A DNA stretch of 64,000 nt from Thermus sp. LT1-2-5. GTDB lineage: Bacteria; Deinococcota; Deinococci; Deinococcales; Thermaceae. Made by a program: the position numbers and the translations under genes. The notes under the pieces are model-generated. The model was given only the letters and a program-made list of their open reading frames with translations. It did no database searches and was not told the origin of the DNA. This document shows positions 36,353 to 45,147 of this stretch, one piece after another. How positions within the stretch are numbered: position 1 is the first letter of the stretch; each line of letters begins with the position of its first letter. The stretch spans positions 1 through 64,000 of the forward strand of contig NZ_BSRG01000006.1 in NCBI RefSeq assembly GCF_040363165.1, read 5' to 3'.

Positions 36353-37329
36353 CGGGCTACTACGGTTTTAGGAACACGGGGGATGAGGCCATCCTCGAGG
36401 CCATCGTCCGGGAGCTCAAGGCCCGGGGGCATTCCGTGGTGGCCCTTTCCGGGGACCCGAGGCGCACCCGGGAGGAGCACGGCATCCGCGCCTACCACCG
36501 CCTCAACCCCCTGGCCCTCCTTAAGGCGGACCTTTGGCTTCTCGGGGGCGGGGGGCTCTTACAGGACGCCACCAGCGCCGTAAGCCTCCTCTATTACCTC
36601 TCCGTGCTGCGCCTGGCCCGGGCCTTCCGCAAGAGGGTAGTGGTCTTCAACCAGTCCCTGGGGCCCCTCTCCCCTTGGGGGGAAGAGCGGGTGCGCCGGG
36701 CCCTGAGGGGCGTGCCCCTCATCGTCCGCGACCAGGACTCCTATGCCTACGCCAAGCGCCTCGGCCTGGACCCCCTTCTCGGGGCTGACCCCGCCCTCCT
36801 CCTCACCCCGCCCCCGGTCAAGCGGGAGGAGGATTTGGTCCTGGTCATCCCCCGCGCCGGGGTGGATCCCGAGTCCTTGAAAAACCTCTATATCACCGCC
36901 AACCACCTGGTGCACGAGGGCAAGCAGGTGATCGTCCTCCTGCTCCAGCCCGGCTACGACGACGAGGTGGCCAGCGTCTTCTACCTGCACCGCATCGAGA
37001 AGACCGCAGACCCCCGCCGCCTCCTCTACCTGACGGCCCAGGCGGGGTACGTGATCTCCATGCGCCTACACGGCCTCATCCTGGCGGCGGCCGCAGGCAC
37101 CCCCTTCGCCGGGGTAGCCTACGACCCCAAGGTGGCCGCCTTCGCCAAGGAAATGGGGGCCTACTACCAAGACCTCCCCGGGGACCCCACCACCCTGTCC
37201 AAGGCCGCCCTTTACGGCCGTGGCCCGGACTGGGAGAAGGTGGCGGCCCTGAAGGAGCGGGCCCGGCAGAGCTTTGACCTGGCTCTGGGGGAAGCTCCCT
37301 TGGTCAAGCGCCCTCACGGACGCGGCTAA
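36337..37329 (+). CDS. csaB: Polysaccharide pyruvyl transferase CsaB
   Basis: 330 residues. GVAGYYGFRNTGDEAILEAI at the N terminus is the CsaB signature, followed by LWLLGGGGLLQDATS and, near the C terminus, GYVISMRLHGLILAAAAGTP with the conserved RLHGL. The enzyme puts ketal-linked pyruvate on the secondary cell wall polysaccharide that SLH domains of S-layer and outer-membrane proteins bind. Thermus envelope proteins such as the S-layer protein carry SLH domains, so this step is central to envelope attachment. An AAGGAGG site precedes the ATG. The last 26 bp overlap the end of the converging gene. Confidence 0.95.
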
Positions 37330-38368
37330 GCCTCCCCTTGAGCCCCTGGGCGAAGGCTTGCAGGTCGCTTAAGGCCTCCTCCACCTCCTGCCGCAAGAGG
37401 AACTCCCCCGGGGAAAGGCGCTTGAGCACCAGGAAGGGGGGTTGGGCCAGAAGCTCCACCCCCTTGCGCACCACCTCGGGGATGAGCCCCTCCTCCAGGG
37501 CCTCCGCCTCCAACTCGGAAAGCAAAAACACCTCCCCCAAGGGCTTCTTGGCGAGAAGTAGGAGCAAGGCGGCAAAGGCCCCCCGCTCGGCCAGCTCCGC
37601 CACCAGCCGGTCCTCCAGGGCCTCCACCGCCTCGAGGTCCACCTGGCCCGCCTTCAAGAGGTCCTCCAAGTCCAAGGCGGAAAGGGGGAAACGGCCCTTC
37701 AGGCGCACCAAGCGGCTTACCGCTTCCGGGGAAAGGTAGCCAAAGCCAGGGGGCACCGCCTCCTTCTGGGACTCGGGGGCCAGGTACACAGCATAGCTCC
37801 CCTCCTGGCGGTAGGGCTTGAGAAGGCCAGGCTCCCCTTCCCCCAGGCGCAGAAGGGCGAGCACCACCTGCCTCCGCCCCAAGGGCGCCTTGTAGACCCA
37901 AGGAAGCCCCCCCTCCAGGACAAAGCCGAGCCGCCGCAGGTCCTCGGTGACGCCCGGGGGTTCTAGCGCCTTCGGCTCGTGGGGAAAAAGCACCTCCTTG
38001 GGGTAGGGGGTCACGCGGACCCGGCGCTTCTCCAGCCGGCCCTCTTCCTTCTCCGGCTGGCGCTCCGGGCGGGCGGGCTCGGGGACAGGGGAGCGCCCGT
38101 GGCTCCTCGGGGCCGCCTTCAGCTCCACCTCCTCCCCCCGGAAGTGGAGGAGGATGGCCTCGTTCACCGCCAGCCGCCTTTTGGCGTAATAGGGGCCAAG
38201 CCCCCGCACCACCCCCGCCTTCCAATCCACCTCCGCCTCGTAGACCTCCCCGTCCTCGTCTACAAAGCGCACCCGCTCCCGGCCCAGAAGCCGCTGGCGC
38301 AGGGAAAGGGTGAGGGCCATGGTCCCGGTTTGAATACAGGTGCTGGTAAGGACATACCGTGCGGTCAT
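37304..38368 (-). CDS. Unknown protein, linked to a DnaQ-like exonuclease
   Basis: 354 residues; no family recognised. The N-terminal ~80 residues are beta-rich (RVRFVDEDGEVYEAEVD, YYAKRRLAVNEAILLHFRG) and could form a small barrel. A proline/charged linker (about 85-115, PVPEPARPERQPEKEEG) leads to a larger alpha-helical region rich in Leu/Glu (SALDLEDLLKAGQVDLEAVE, then ALEDRLVAELAERG). There is no signal peptide or membrane helix. The start at 38368 has GGGAGGTGAT, lying inside the end of the exonuclease gene 1 bp upstream, so the two are co-translated. A nucleic-acid-related role is plausible from context only. Confidence 0.65.
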   Translation of the reverse strand: MTARYVLTSTCIQTGTMALTLSLRQRLLGRERVRFVDEDGEVYEAEVDWKAGVVRGLGPYYAKRRLAVNEAILLHFRGEEVELKAAPRSHGRSPVPEPARPERQPEKEEGRLEKRRVRVTPYPKEVLFPHEPKALEPPGVTEDLRRLGFVLEGGLPWVYKAPLGRRQVVLALLRLGEGEPGLLKPYRQEGSYAVYLAPESQKEAVPPGFGYLSPEAVSRLVRLKGRFPLSALDLEDLLKAGQVDLEAVEALEDRLVAELAERGAFAALLLLLAKKPLGEVFLLSELEAEALEEGLIPEVVRKGVELLAQPPFLVLKRLSPGEFLLRQEVEEALSDLQAFAQGLKGRLSRVREGA

Positions 38369-38369
38369 A

Positions 38370-39116
38370 TCACCTCCCAAGGTCCTGAAGCGGGCGGGGG
38401 CTCCCTGAAGTGAGCATATAATACACCTCGTAGACCACGGCAAGGGTGCGTTCCACGTCGGCCAAGGCCCGGTGCGCCTCCCGCCTGGGAAGCTCCAACA
38501 CCTCCGAAAGGGCGTCCAGGCCGTAGCGCTTTAGCCCCCGGAAAGCCTTGCGGGCTAGGCGCACGGAGTCCACCACGGGGTTTTCCAAGCGGTAGCCCAT
38601 GCCTTCCAGGGCCGGGCGCAGGAAGGAGAGGTCGAAGGGGGCGTTTTGGATGACCAAGGTGGCCCCAGACAAGAGGGGATAGGCCCGTTCCAAGACCGCC
38701 TCCAGGGGAGGGGCGTCCTCCAGCATCTCCCCCCGGATGCCCGTAAGGCGCTCAATAAACGGGCTTGGCGGGCGGGTGGGCCGCACCAAGCTTTGAAAGG
38801 GGATGCGCCTTTCCCCTTCCAGGCGCACCAGGGCCACCTCGATGATCTCGTTCACGCCGGGGGCTAAGCCCGTGGTCTCCAGGTCCAGGACCACCACCGC
38901 CTCCCCCGGGTGGGGAAAGGGGTAGTGCCACTCCCACAAGCCCACCTCCTCGCCCACAAGGAAGCGCCCGTCCAGAAGGGGGCGCACCACCCGTTCCACC
39001 GGCCCCCTAAGACCCAAGGTCTCTCCCAGGCGGGGTAAGGGCAGGGGCTGGCCCCACGCCCGCAGGGTACGGGCCAGCCGCGTGGCCAAACGGTAGCGCA
39101 GGAAAGGCTCCTCCAT
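38370..39116 (-). CDS. DnaQ-family 3'-5' exonuclease
   Basis: 248 residues. After an N-terminal ~70-residue region without a known domain comes a DEDDh exonuclease: ExoI VVVLDLETTGLAPGVNEIIE (Asp and Glu), ExoII LVIQNAPFDLSFLRPAL (Asp) and ExoIII REAHRALADVERTLAV (His and Asp). It resembles the DNA polymerase III epsilon proofreading domain and other single-stranded DNA or RNA exonucleases. The gene lies 4 bp downstream of gatA on the minus strand and directly precedes the unknown gene. The N-terminal segment could be a winged-helix (PLPRLGETLGLRGPVERVVR). Confidence 0.9.
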   Translation of the reverse strand: MEEPFLRYRLATRLARTLRAWGQPLPLPRLGETLGLRGPVERVVRPLLDGRFLVGEEVGLWEWHYPFPHPGEAVVVLDLETTGLAPGVNEIIEVALVRLEGERRIPFQSLVRPTRPPSPFIERLTGIRGEMLEDAPPLEAVLERAYPLLSGATLVIQNAPFDLSFLRPALEGMGYRLENPVVDSVRLARKAFRGLKRYGLDALSEVLELPRREAHRALADVERTLAVVYEVYYMLTSGSPRPLQDLGR

Positions 39117-39120
39117 AGGG

Positions 39121-40536
39121 CTAGAGGGCCTCGCCCAGGGGGGTCTTTAGGAAAGCCCGATCCGTGGCCTCCTCAAAGGCCAACGCCGCCCGTAGGAGAA
39201 CCTCATCCTGGCCCCAGGGGCCGAGGAGCTGAAGCCCCAAGGGAAGCCCCTCTTCAAACCCTGCGGGGAAGGAAAGGGCAGGCAGGCCCGCCAGGCTCGC
39301 CCCCACGGTGTAGAGGTCCTCCCGGTACATGGCCAAGGGGTCGGGCCGCCCCCCCAAGGGAAAGGCGGGATGGGGAGCCGTGGGAAGGAGGAGGAGGTCC
39401 ACCTCCTGGAACAGGGCCCTGGCCTCCGCCTTAAGCCTGCGCCGGAACGCCTGGGCCCGGCCGTAGTAGGCCTCGTAGTAGCCGCTAGTAAGGACGAAGG
39501 TGCCCACCAGAATGCGGCGCTTGACCTCGAGGCCAAACCTAGCCCGGGTAGCCTCCACCATGGGCCAAAGCTCCTCCCCTTTCGCCCGGTGGCCGTAAAG
39601 CGTCCCGTCGTAGCGGGCCAGGTTGGAGCTGGCCTCCGCCGGGGCCAGGATGTAGTAGGCGTTTAGCGCCAGGGGCAAGGAGGGCCAGGACACCTCCGCC
39701 ACCCGAAACCCCAGGCGGCGGAACACCTCCACCGCCTCCGCCAAGGCCCGCTCCACCCCGGGGCTGTTGCCCGCCATACCCTCCCGCACCACCCCCAGGC
39801 GCAAGGGGGGAAGGGGTTCCTCCAGGGCCGCCTGGAAGCGAGGGGGGAGGTCCAGGCTGGTGGCGTCCAAGGGATCGGGGCCCGCCATGGCGTCCATGAG
39901 GAGGGCCAGGTCCCGCACGGAGCGGGCCAGGGGGCCGATCCCGTCCAGGCTGGAGGCGTAGGCGATGAGGCCGTAGCGGCTCACCCGGCCGTAGGTGGGC
40001 TTGAGGCCGTAGACGCCGCAAAAGGCCGCAGGCTGGCGCACGCTTCCCCCCGTGTCCGAGCCCAGGGCCACGGGGGCCAGGTCCGCCGCCACCGCAGCGG
40101 CGCTTCCCCCGCTGGACCCCCCCGGGACCCTTCCCGGGTCGAAGGGGTTTTTGGTGGGGAAAAAGGCGGAGTGCTCCGTGGAGGAGCCCATGCCGAACTC
40201 GTCCAGGTTGGTCTTGCCCAGGACCAAGGCCCCCAGGGCCTTCAGCCGGGCCACCGCCGTGGCCTCGTAGGGAGGGACGAAGTTTTCCAAAAGGCGGCTT
40301 CCCGCCGTGGTGCGAAGCCCCTTAGTGACGATGTTGTCCTTCACCGCCACCAAGACCCCCGCCAAGGGCAGCGTGGGATCGAGCCTTTCCGCCTCCTGCC
40401 AGAGCGCCTCGTTCAAGGTCAGGAAAGCGCCGAGTTCTGGGTCAAGCCGCTGGACCCGTTCCCAGTACGCCTGGACCACCTCCTTCGGGGTGAGCTCCCC
40501 TCGGGCCACCCGGGCGCGGATCTCATAGGCCAACAT
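39121..40536 (-). CDS. gatA: Glutamyl/aspartyl-tRNA amidotransferase subunit A
   Basis: 471 residues of the amidase-signature family. The Ser-cisSer-Lys triad is visible: Lys in [10 protein letters not shown], and Ser residues in [17 protein letters not shown] and [16 protein letters not shown]. GatCAB converts mischarged Glu-tRNA(Gln) or Asp-tRNA(Asn) to the amidated form; GatA releases ammonia from glutamine. gatB and gatC are not adjacent. TATAGT (40548-40543) lies 6 bp before the ATG, suggesting a leaderless mRNA in addition to read-through from miaA, which ends 7 bp upstream. Confidence 0.95.
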   Translation of the reverse strand: MLAYEIRARVARGELTPKEVVQAYWERVQRLDPELGAFLTLNEALWQEAERLDPTLPLAGVLVAVKDNIVTKGLRTTAGSRLLENFVPPYEATAVARLKALGALVLGKTNLDEFGMGSSTEHSAFFPTKNPFDPGRVPGGSSGGSAAAVAADLAPVALGSDTGGSVRQPAAFCGVYGLKPTYGRVSRYGLIAYASSLDGIGPLARSVRDLALLMDAMAGPDPLDATSLDLPPRFQAALEEPLPPLRLGVVREGMAGNSPGVERALAEAVEVFRRLGFRVAEVSWPSLPLALNAYYILAPAEASSNLARYDGTLYGHRAKGEELWPMVEATRARFGLEVKRRILVGTFVLTSGYYEAYYGRAQAFRRRLKAEARALFQEVDLLLLPTAPHPAFPLGGRPDPLAMYREDLYTVGASLAGLPALSFPAGFEEGLPLGLQLLGPWGQDEVLLRAALAFEEATDRAFLKTPLGEAL

Positions 40537-40543
40537 GCCCCCA

Positions 40544-41452
40544 CTATAGCCCGAAGTGAAGGCGTAGCCAGTCGCGAAAACCGGGGTAGGCCTCCTCCCC
40601 ACCCCGGGGCAGGTAGGTGACGTCCCCCGGCTCGTGGCGGAACCAGGTGTACTGCCGCTTGGCGTAGGCCTTCACCGCCTGGATGTCCCGCTCTAAGGCC
40701 TCCTCCAAGGAGTACGCTCCCCTGAGGTAACCCACCACCTCCTTGTAGCCAATGGCCTGGAGGGCGGTGGGCATGGTGGGGTAGCGGGCGAGGAGGGCCC
40801 TCACCTCCTCCACCAGGCCCCGGGCGAACTGGGAGCGGGCCCGGGCCTCGAGCTTGGGCCAAAGCCAAGCCCGCTCGGGCCAAAGCACCAGCTTTTTGTA
40901 GCGAAAGCGGGGTGGGCGTTTGGGGAAGCGGGCGGGGGGCATGCCGGTGCGGCGTAGGACCTCGAGGGCCCGCACCAGCCGCCTGGGGTTCTTCCCCACC
41001 CGTAAGGCATCGGAAGGGCTAGCCTGGGCCAGCTCCGCCGCTAACGCCGCAAACCCCTTGGCCTCCAGCTCCTGCCAAAGCCGGGCCTGGACCTCAGGGT
41101 CGGGCGGGGGGAGGTCATAAAGCCCCTCGGAAAGGGCACGAATGTAGTAGCCGGTTCCCCCCACCACCAGGGGGAGGCGGCCCCGGGCGAGAACGCTGCC
41201 AATGGCCTCCTCCGCCATGTCCAGAAAGCGGGCCACGCTCATGGCCTCGGAAGGCTCCAACACGTCCACCAGGTGGTGGGGCACCCTTCGCTGCTCCTCC
41301 GGGCTCGGCTTGTCCGTGCCGATGTCTAACCCCCGGTAAACCATGGTGGCGTCGGCGGACACCACCTCCAGCGGTAGCTCCTCCCCTAAGCGCAAGGCGA
41401 GGAGGGTCTTCCCGCTTCCCGTGGGGCCCGCCAACACCGGCACCGCTTCCAC
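40544..41452 (-). CDS. miaA: tRNA dimethylallyltransferase
   Basis: 302 residues, GTG start. P-loop [20 protein letters not shown], then the catalytic Asp segment [20 protein letters not shown]. Substrate-binding [16 protein letters not shown] and [15 protein letters not shown] follow, and the C-terminal [23 protein letters not shown] region binds tRNA. It adds a dimethylallyl group to N6 of A37 in tRNAs reading UNN codons. TAGCAT (41465-41460) is 7 bp before the start. It shares an 18-bp divergent promoter region with hsp20 and is followed by gatA after 7 bp. Confidence 0.95.
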   Translation of the reverse strand: MEAVPVLAGPTGSGKTLLALRLGEELPLEVVSADATMVYRGLDIGTDKPSPEEQRRVPHHLVDVLEPSEAMSVARFLDMAEEAIGSVLARGRLPLVVGGTGYYIRALSEGLYDLPPPDPEVQARLWQELEAKGFAALAAELAQASPSDALRVGKNPRRLVRALEVLRRTGMPPARFPKRPPRFRYKKLVLWPERAWLWPKLEARARSQFARGLVEEVRALLARYPTMPTALQAIGYKEVVGYLRGAYSLEEALERDIQAVKAYAKRQYTWFRHEPGDVTYLPRGGEEAYPGFRDWLRLHFGL

Positions 41453-41458
41453 ATCCCT

Positions 41459-41465
41459 TATGCTA
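41459..41465. promoter_or_regulatory. Shared palindromic -10 element for miaA and hsp20
   Basis: TTATGCTAA contains TATGCT (plus strand, 41459-41464) 6 bp before the hsp20 ATG and TAGCAT (minus strand, 41465-41460) 7 bp before the miaA GTG. The two start codons are only 18 bp apart, so two RNA polymerases could not occupy both promoters at once. Confidence 0.55.
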
Positions 41466-41470
41466 AGGGC

Positions 41471-41878
41471 ATGCTGGAGCGCCTGGACCGCCTGGAAACC
41501 CTGCGCAAGCTAAAAGAGCTACAGGAGCGCATCGCCGAGCTGGCCTACCAGCTCACGGGGGAGGAGCCCGCCGCTTGGGTGCCCCGGGTGGACCTTCTAG
41601 AGGAAGAGGAGCATTACGTGCTCCTGGTGGACCTACCCGGGGTCCGCCCCGAGGACCTGGAGCTTCTGGAGGAAGGAAGCCGCGTCACCTTGGCCGGGGT
41701 ACGCCACCCCCTCCCCGGCACCTACCTTCTGGAGGAAAGGCCCATGGGCACCTTCCGCCGCACCCTGGACCTGCCCGGTCCCATCGAAGAGGGCACCGCC
41801 CAAGCGAGCCTCCGCCAGGGGGTGCTGGAGGTGCGTTTCCGGAAAAAGAAGGGCGCTCCGTTGCCCCTGGCTCAGTAG
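41471..41878 (+). CDS. Hsp20/alpha-crystallin small heat-shock protein
   Basis: 135 residues. An N-terminal coiled-coil-like arm ([20 protein letters not shown]) is followed by the alpha-crystallin domain: [33 protein letters not shown], and the motif [17 protein letters not shown], then [12 protein letters not shown]-terminal IXI-like APLPLA tail may mediate oligomerisation. It binds unfolding proteins without ATP. The ATG is 6 bp after a -10 box, so the mRNA is probably leaderless. The last 7 bp overlap the tdk 3' end. Confidence 0.9.
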   Translation: MLERLDRLETLRKLKELQERIAELAYQLTGEEPAAWVPRVDLLEEEEHYVLLVDLPGVRPEDLELLEEGSRVTLAGVRHPLPGTYLLEERPMGTFRRTLDLPGPIEEGTAQASLRQGVLEVRFRKKKGAPLPLAQ

Positions 41879-42450
41879 ACCACCTGGTGGCAGGCGCGGC
41901 AACGGGGCTCGTAGCGCTCCATGGCCCCCACCAGGATCACGGGGTCGCTATAACGGGCGGGCTTCCCGTCCACCAGGCGCTGGGTCCTTGTGGCGGGAGC
42001 CCCGCAACGGGGGCAGATGGCGGTAAGCTTCTCCACAAACTCCGCCCGGGCCAAGAGCTCGGGCATGATGCCGAAAGGCTCCCCCCGGAAGTCCAGGTCC
42101 AGCCCCGCGGCGATGACCCGCACCCCCTCCTGGGCCAGCCTTTCCGCCAAGTCCAAAAAGCCCCGGTCCAGGAACTGCACCTCGTCCACCGCCACCACCT
42201 GGGGCAGGGGCACAAGGTAGACCTCCATCTCCGCCGCCCGCTCCACGGGAATGGCCTCCACCTTCTCCCCATCGTGGCTCACCACGTGGCTTTCGTGGTA
42301 GCGGTCGTCCAACCGGGGCTTGAACACCAAGACCCTTTGCCGGGCGATCAGGGCCCGCCGCACCCGCCGGATGAGCTCCTCGCTCTTGCCGGAGAACATG
42401 GGCCCAGCGATGACCTCAATCCAGCCTTGTCGGTGAAGTACCGGGGGCAT
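41872..42450 (-). CDS. tdk: Thymidine kinase
   Basis: 192 residues. P-loop [20 protein letters not shown], then [20 protein letters not shown], Walker [14 protein letters not shown] and a structural zinc site of four cysteines (CPRCGAPA and CRACHQ), with lasso-loop residues [16 protein letters not shown]. It phosphorylates thymidine for dTTP salvage. GGAGG precedes the ATG at 42450, which gives a normal type II TK length. A terminator-like hairpin separates it from rpmE upstream, so it may depend on read-through or an unseen promoter. Confidence 0.95.
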   Translation of the reverse strand: MPPVLHRQGWIEVIAGPMFSGKSEELIRRVRRALIARQRVLVFKPRLDDRYHESHVVSHDGEKVEAIPVERAAEMEVYLVPLPQVVAVDEVQFLDRGFLDLAERLAQEGVRVIAAGLDLDFRGEPFGIMPELLARAEFVEKLTAICPRCGAPATRTQRLVDGKPARYSDPVILVGAMERYEPRCRACHQVVY

Positions 42451-42469
42451 GCGTTCCTCCAGGGGGCAT

Positions 42470-42500
42470 TTTAAAGAGAACCGGGGGCCTAAGCCCCCGG
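42470..42500 (-). terminator. Intrinsic terminator after rpmE
   Basis: On the minus strand CCGGGGGC (42500-42493), loop TTAG, GCCCCCGG (42488-42481), followed by TTCTCTTTAAAAT. Confidence 0.8.
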
Positions 42501-42515
42501 CCGGGTCCGGTGGAC

Positions 42516-42731
42516 TTAGCGCCCCTTGCGGTACGAGTCGCCGAAGCGGCGCTGGAAGCGCTCCACCCGCCCCTCCGTGTCCACAAAGCGCTGCTGGCCC
42601 GTGTAGAAAGGGTGGCACTTGCTGCAGACTTCCACGTGGATCTCGGGCTTGGTGGAGTAGGTGTGGATGACGTTGCCGCAACCGCAGATGATGCGGGCGG
42701 GAACCAGCTTGGGATGGATGCCTTCTTTCAC
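42516..42731 (-). CDS. rpmE: 50S ribosomal protein L31 (zinc form)
   Basis: 71 residues with GTG start, matching the Thermus L31 length. The zinc-binding cysteines Cys16, Cys18, Cys36 and Cys39 are present (CGCGN, CSKCHP), followed by the usual [19 protein letters not shown] tail. This is the C+ type that bridges the two ribosomal subunits. GGGAGGAGG precedes the start. The mRNA leader carries a 7-bp hairpin that ends immediately before this ribosome site. Confidence 0.97.
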   Translation of the reverse strand: MKEGIHPKLVPARIICGCGNVIHTYSTKPEIHVEVCSKCHPFYTGQQRFVDTEGRVERFQRRFGDSYRKGR

Positions 42732-42744
42732 GCTTGCCTCCTCC

Positions 42745-42764
42745 CGCACGGTCTTGGCCGTGCG
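42745..42764 (-). promoter_or_regulatory. Leader hairpin upstream of rpmE
   Basis: On the minus strand CGCACGG, loop CCAAGA, CCGTGCG (42764-42745) is a perfect 7-bp hairpin whose last G's run into the ribosome-binding site GGGAGGAGG. It lies in a ~40-nt leader between the mapped-by-eye promoter and the L31 start and is a candidate autoregulatory protein-binding site. Confidence 0.55.
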
Positions 42765-42777
42765 AAAACCGCTTCTT

Positions 42778-42806
42778 AGTGTAGGGCGCACCCGGCCTCG
42801 GCGCAA
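42778..42806 (-). promoter_or_regulatory. rpmE promoter
   Basis: Minus strand TTGCGC (42806-42801), 17-bp spacer, TACACT (42783-42778). Confidence 0.7.
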
Positions 42807-42809
42807 GGG

Positions 42810-42998
42810 CTAGCGGGGTGGGGGCAACCTGCGCCAGCGGGGACCCCAAAGCCGCCGAAGCCTTCGCGCCACCAACAAAGTAGCGCCTCCCAGAAGGGCC
42901 AGCGCCCCTAAAAACCACAAGGTGGCCAAAACCCCAAGGCCCACCAAGCTTAGAAGGAGTAGGGCCAAGGGTACGTACCAGGCTAGACGCGTGTCCAC
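42810..42998 (-). CDS. Small two-helix membrane protein, unknown
   Basis: 62 residues with GTG start: [20 protein letters not shown] and [16 protein letters not shown] form two membrane helices, followed by an Arg-rich tail ([15 protein letters not shown]) that should stay in the cytosol. Codon use fits coding DNA and GGTGAAGGG precedes the start. No family was recognised. It lies back-to-back with rnpB and upstream of rpmE. Confidence 0.5.
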   Translation of the reverse strand: MDTRLAWYVPLALLLLSLVGLGVLATLWFLGALALLGGATLLVARRLRRLWGPRWRRLPPPR

Positions 42999-43001
42999 CC
43001 C

Positions 43002-43030
43002 TTCACCCTAGCAAAAAAAGCTGCTAAGCT
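43002..43030 (+). promoter_or_regulatory. rnpB promoter
   Basis: TTCACC (43002-43007), 17-bp spacer, TAAGCT (43025-43030), with RNase P RNA starting about 4-7 bp later. Confidence 0.7.
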
Positions 43031-43033
43031 AAA

Positions 43034-43408
43034 GGATGCCCCGGGATAGGGGTGCGGTCGCGCTCGAGGGGCCAACCCCCCTTGGGTGAGGAAAGTCCGG
43101 GCACCATAGGGCAGGGTGCCAGCTAACGGCTGGGCGGGGTAACCCGACGGAAAGTGCCACAGAGAAAAGACCGCCAGCGGCCGGAGGCTTCCGGTGCGGG
43201 CAAGGGTGAAACGGTGGGGTAAGAGCCCACCGCCTGGCCTGGCAACAGGCTGGGGCACGGCAAACCCCACCCGGTGCAAGGCCCAGTAGAGGGGAAGGGC
43301 TTGCCCGGCCCGTCAGAACCCCTGGGATGGGCCGCTTGAGGCCGGTGGCGACACCGGTCCCAGAGAGATGACCGCAGAAACAGAACCCGGCTTACGCCCT
43401 ATCCCGGA
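43034..43408 (+). ncRNA. rnpB: RNase P RNA (type A)
   Basis: About 375 nt. The 5' GCCCCGGGATAGGGG pairs with the 3' CCCTATCCCGG (helix P1). Universally conserved stretches are visible: GAGGAAAGTCCGGGCACC near 43088 (CR-I/P4 side), ACGGAAAGTGCCACAGAGAA, GGGTGAAACGGTGGGGTAAG, and AGAGAGATGACCGC near the 3' end (P4 partner). It is the catalytic RNA that cleaves tRNA 5' leaders, including the tRNA-His and tRNA-Leu here. Ends are set by the promoter and terminator, and may be off by a few bases. Confidence 0.96.
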
Positions 43409-43435
43409 CCCCGAGCTTCGGCTCGGGGTTTTTTT
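43409..43435 (+). terminator. rnpB terminator
   Basis: CCCCGAGC (43409-43416), tetraloop TTCG, GCTCGGGG (43421-43428), then seven T. Confidence 0.95.
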
Positions 43436-43446
43436 ACTCCCCCAAG

Positions 43447-43493
43447 GTGGGACAGAAGTGGGTCACAAGTGGGAGAGAGTGGAAAAGTGTGGG
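43447..43493 (+). promoter_or_regulatory. Array of five GTGGG boxes, MraZ operator
   Basis: GTGG(G/A) boxes begin at 43447, 43458, 43469, 43479 and 43489, spaced 11, 11, 10 and 10 bp, so all face the same side of the helix. MraZ is known to bind such direct GTGGG/TGGGN repeats at mraZ promoters and repress its own operon. The array ends inside the promoter. Confidence 0.8.
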
Positions 43494-43509
43494 GAGTCCG
43501 TGGTATACT
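43480..43509 (+). promoter_or_regulatory. Promoter of the dcw cluster
   Basis: TATACT (43504-43509) with a weak -35 TGGAAA (43480-43485, 18-bp spacer) that lies within the GTGGG boxes. The mRNA leader is about 80 nt. Confidence 0.65.
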
Positions 43510-43577
43510 TCCCGGCGAAAACCTTCCCCGGCCACGGCCATCCGCGATCCAGGCGCACCGGGTCTGGCCACCGGAAG

Positions 43578-43592
43578 GTGGGAGCAGGTGGG
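43578..43592 (+). promoter_or_regulatory. Two GTGGGAG boxes overlapping the mraZ ribosome site
   Basis: GTGGG at 43578 and 43588, 10 bp apart, continue the same motif as the upstream operator and also provide the purine-rich ribosome site directly before the mraZ ATG at 43596. Confidence 0.55.
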
Positions 43593-43595
43593 AGA

Positions 43596-44030
43596 ATGCC
43601 CTTCGGCGAGTACCAGTACAGCCTGGACGACAAGGGGCGGGTGGTGATCCCCGGCCCTTTTCGCGATTTCCTCGAGGACGGGCTGGTGCTCACCCGGGGC
43701 ATGGAGGGTTGCCTCTACGTCTTCCCCTCCGACCGCTGGCGCAAGATTGAGGAACAGCTGGTCAACTTGCCCCTCACGGACAAGGAGGCCCGGGCCTTCG
43801 TGCGTTTCTTCTACTCGGGCGCCCACAAGACCCGCATGGACAACGCCTCCCGCGTGCTCATCCCCCCGCCCCTGCGCCAGTTCGCCGGGCTTGCGGAAGG
43901 AGGGGAAGTGGTCATCGCCGGAGCCCCGGGAAGGCTGGAGATTTGGAGCCTGGAGCGCTGGTGGAAGGCCATCGAGGAAATTTTGCACAACCCGCCGGCC
44001 CCCGAGGCCCTGCGGGGACTTATCGGATAG
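43596..44030 (+). CDS. mraZ: Transcriptional regulator MraZ
   Basis: 144 residues with two AbrB-like swapped-hairpin repeats: EYQYSLDDKGRVVIPGPFRD at the N terminus and TRMDNASRVLIPPPLRQFAG in the middle; the DxKGRxxxP and DxxxRxxxP motifs mark the family. LVLTRGMEGCLYVFPSDRW lies between them. MraZ forms a ring oligomer that binds GTGGG repeats in front of its own gene and tunes the division and cell wall cluster. The ATG follows a GGTGGGAG site. It is the first gene of the dcw cluster, 14 bp before rsmH. Confidence 0.95.
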   Translation: MPFGEYQYSLDDKGRVVIPGPFRDFLEDGLVLTRGMEGCLYVFPSDRWRKIEEQLVNLPLTDKEARAFVRFFYSGAHKTRMDNASRVLIPPPLRQFAGLAEGGEVVIAGAPGRLEIWSLERWWKAIEEILHNPPAPEALRGLIG

Positions 44031-44038
44031 GGATTTAG

Positions 44039-45143
<1,105 letters not shown>

Positions 45144-45147
<4 letters not shown>

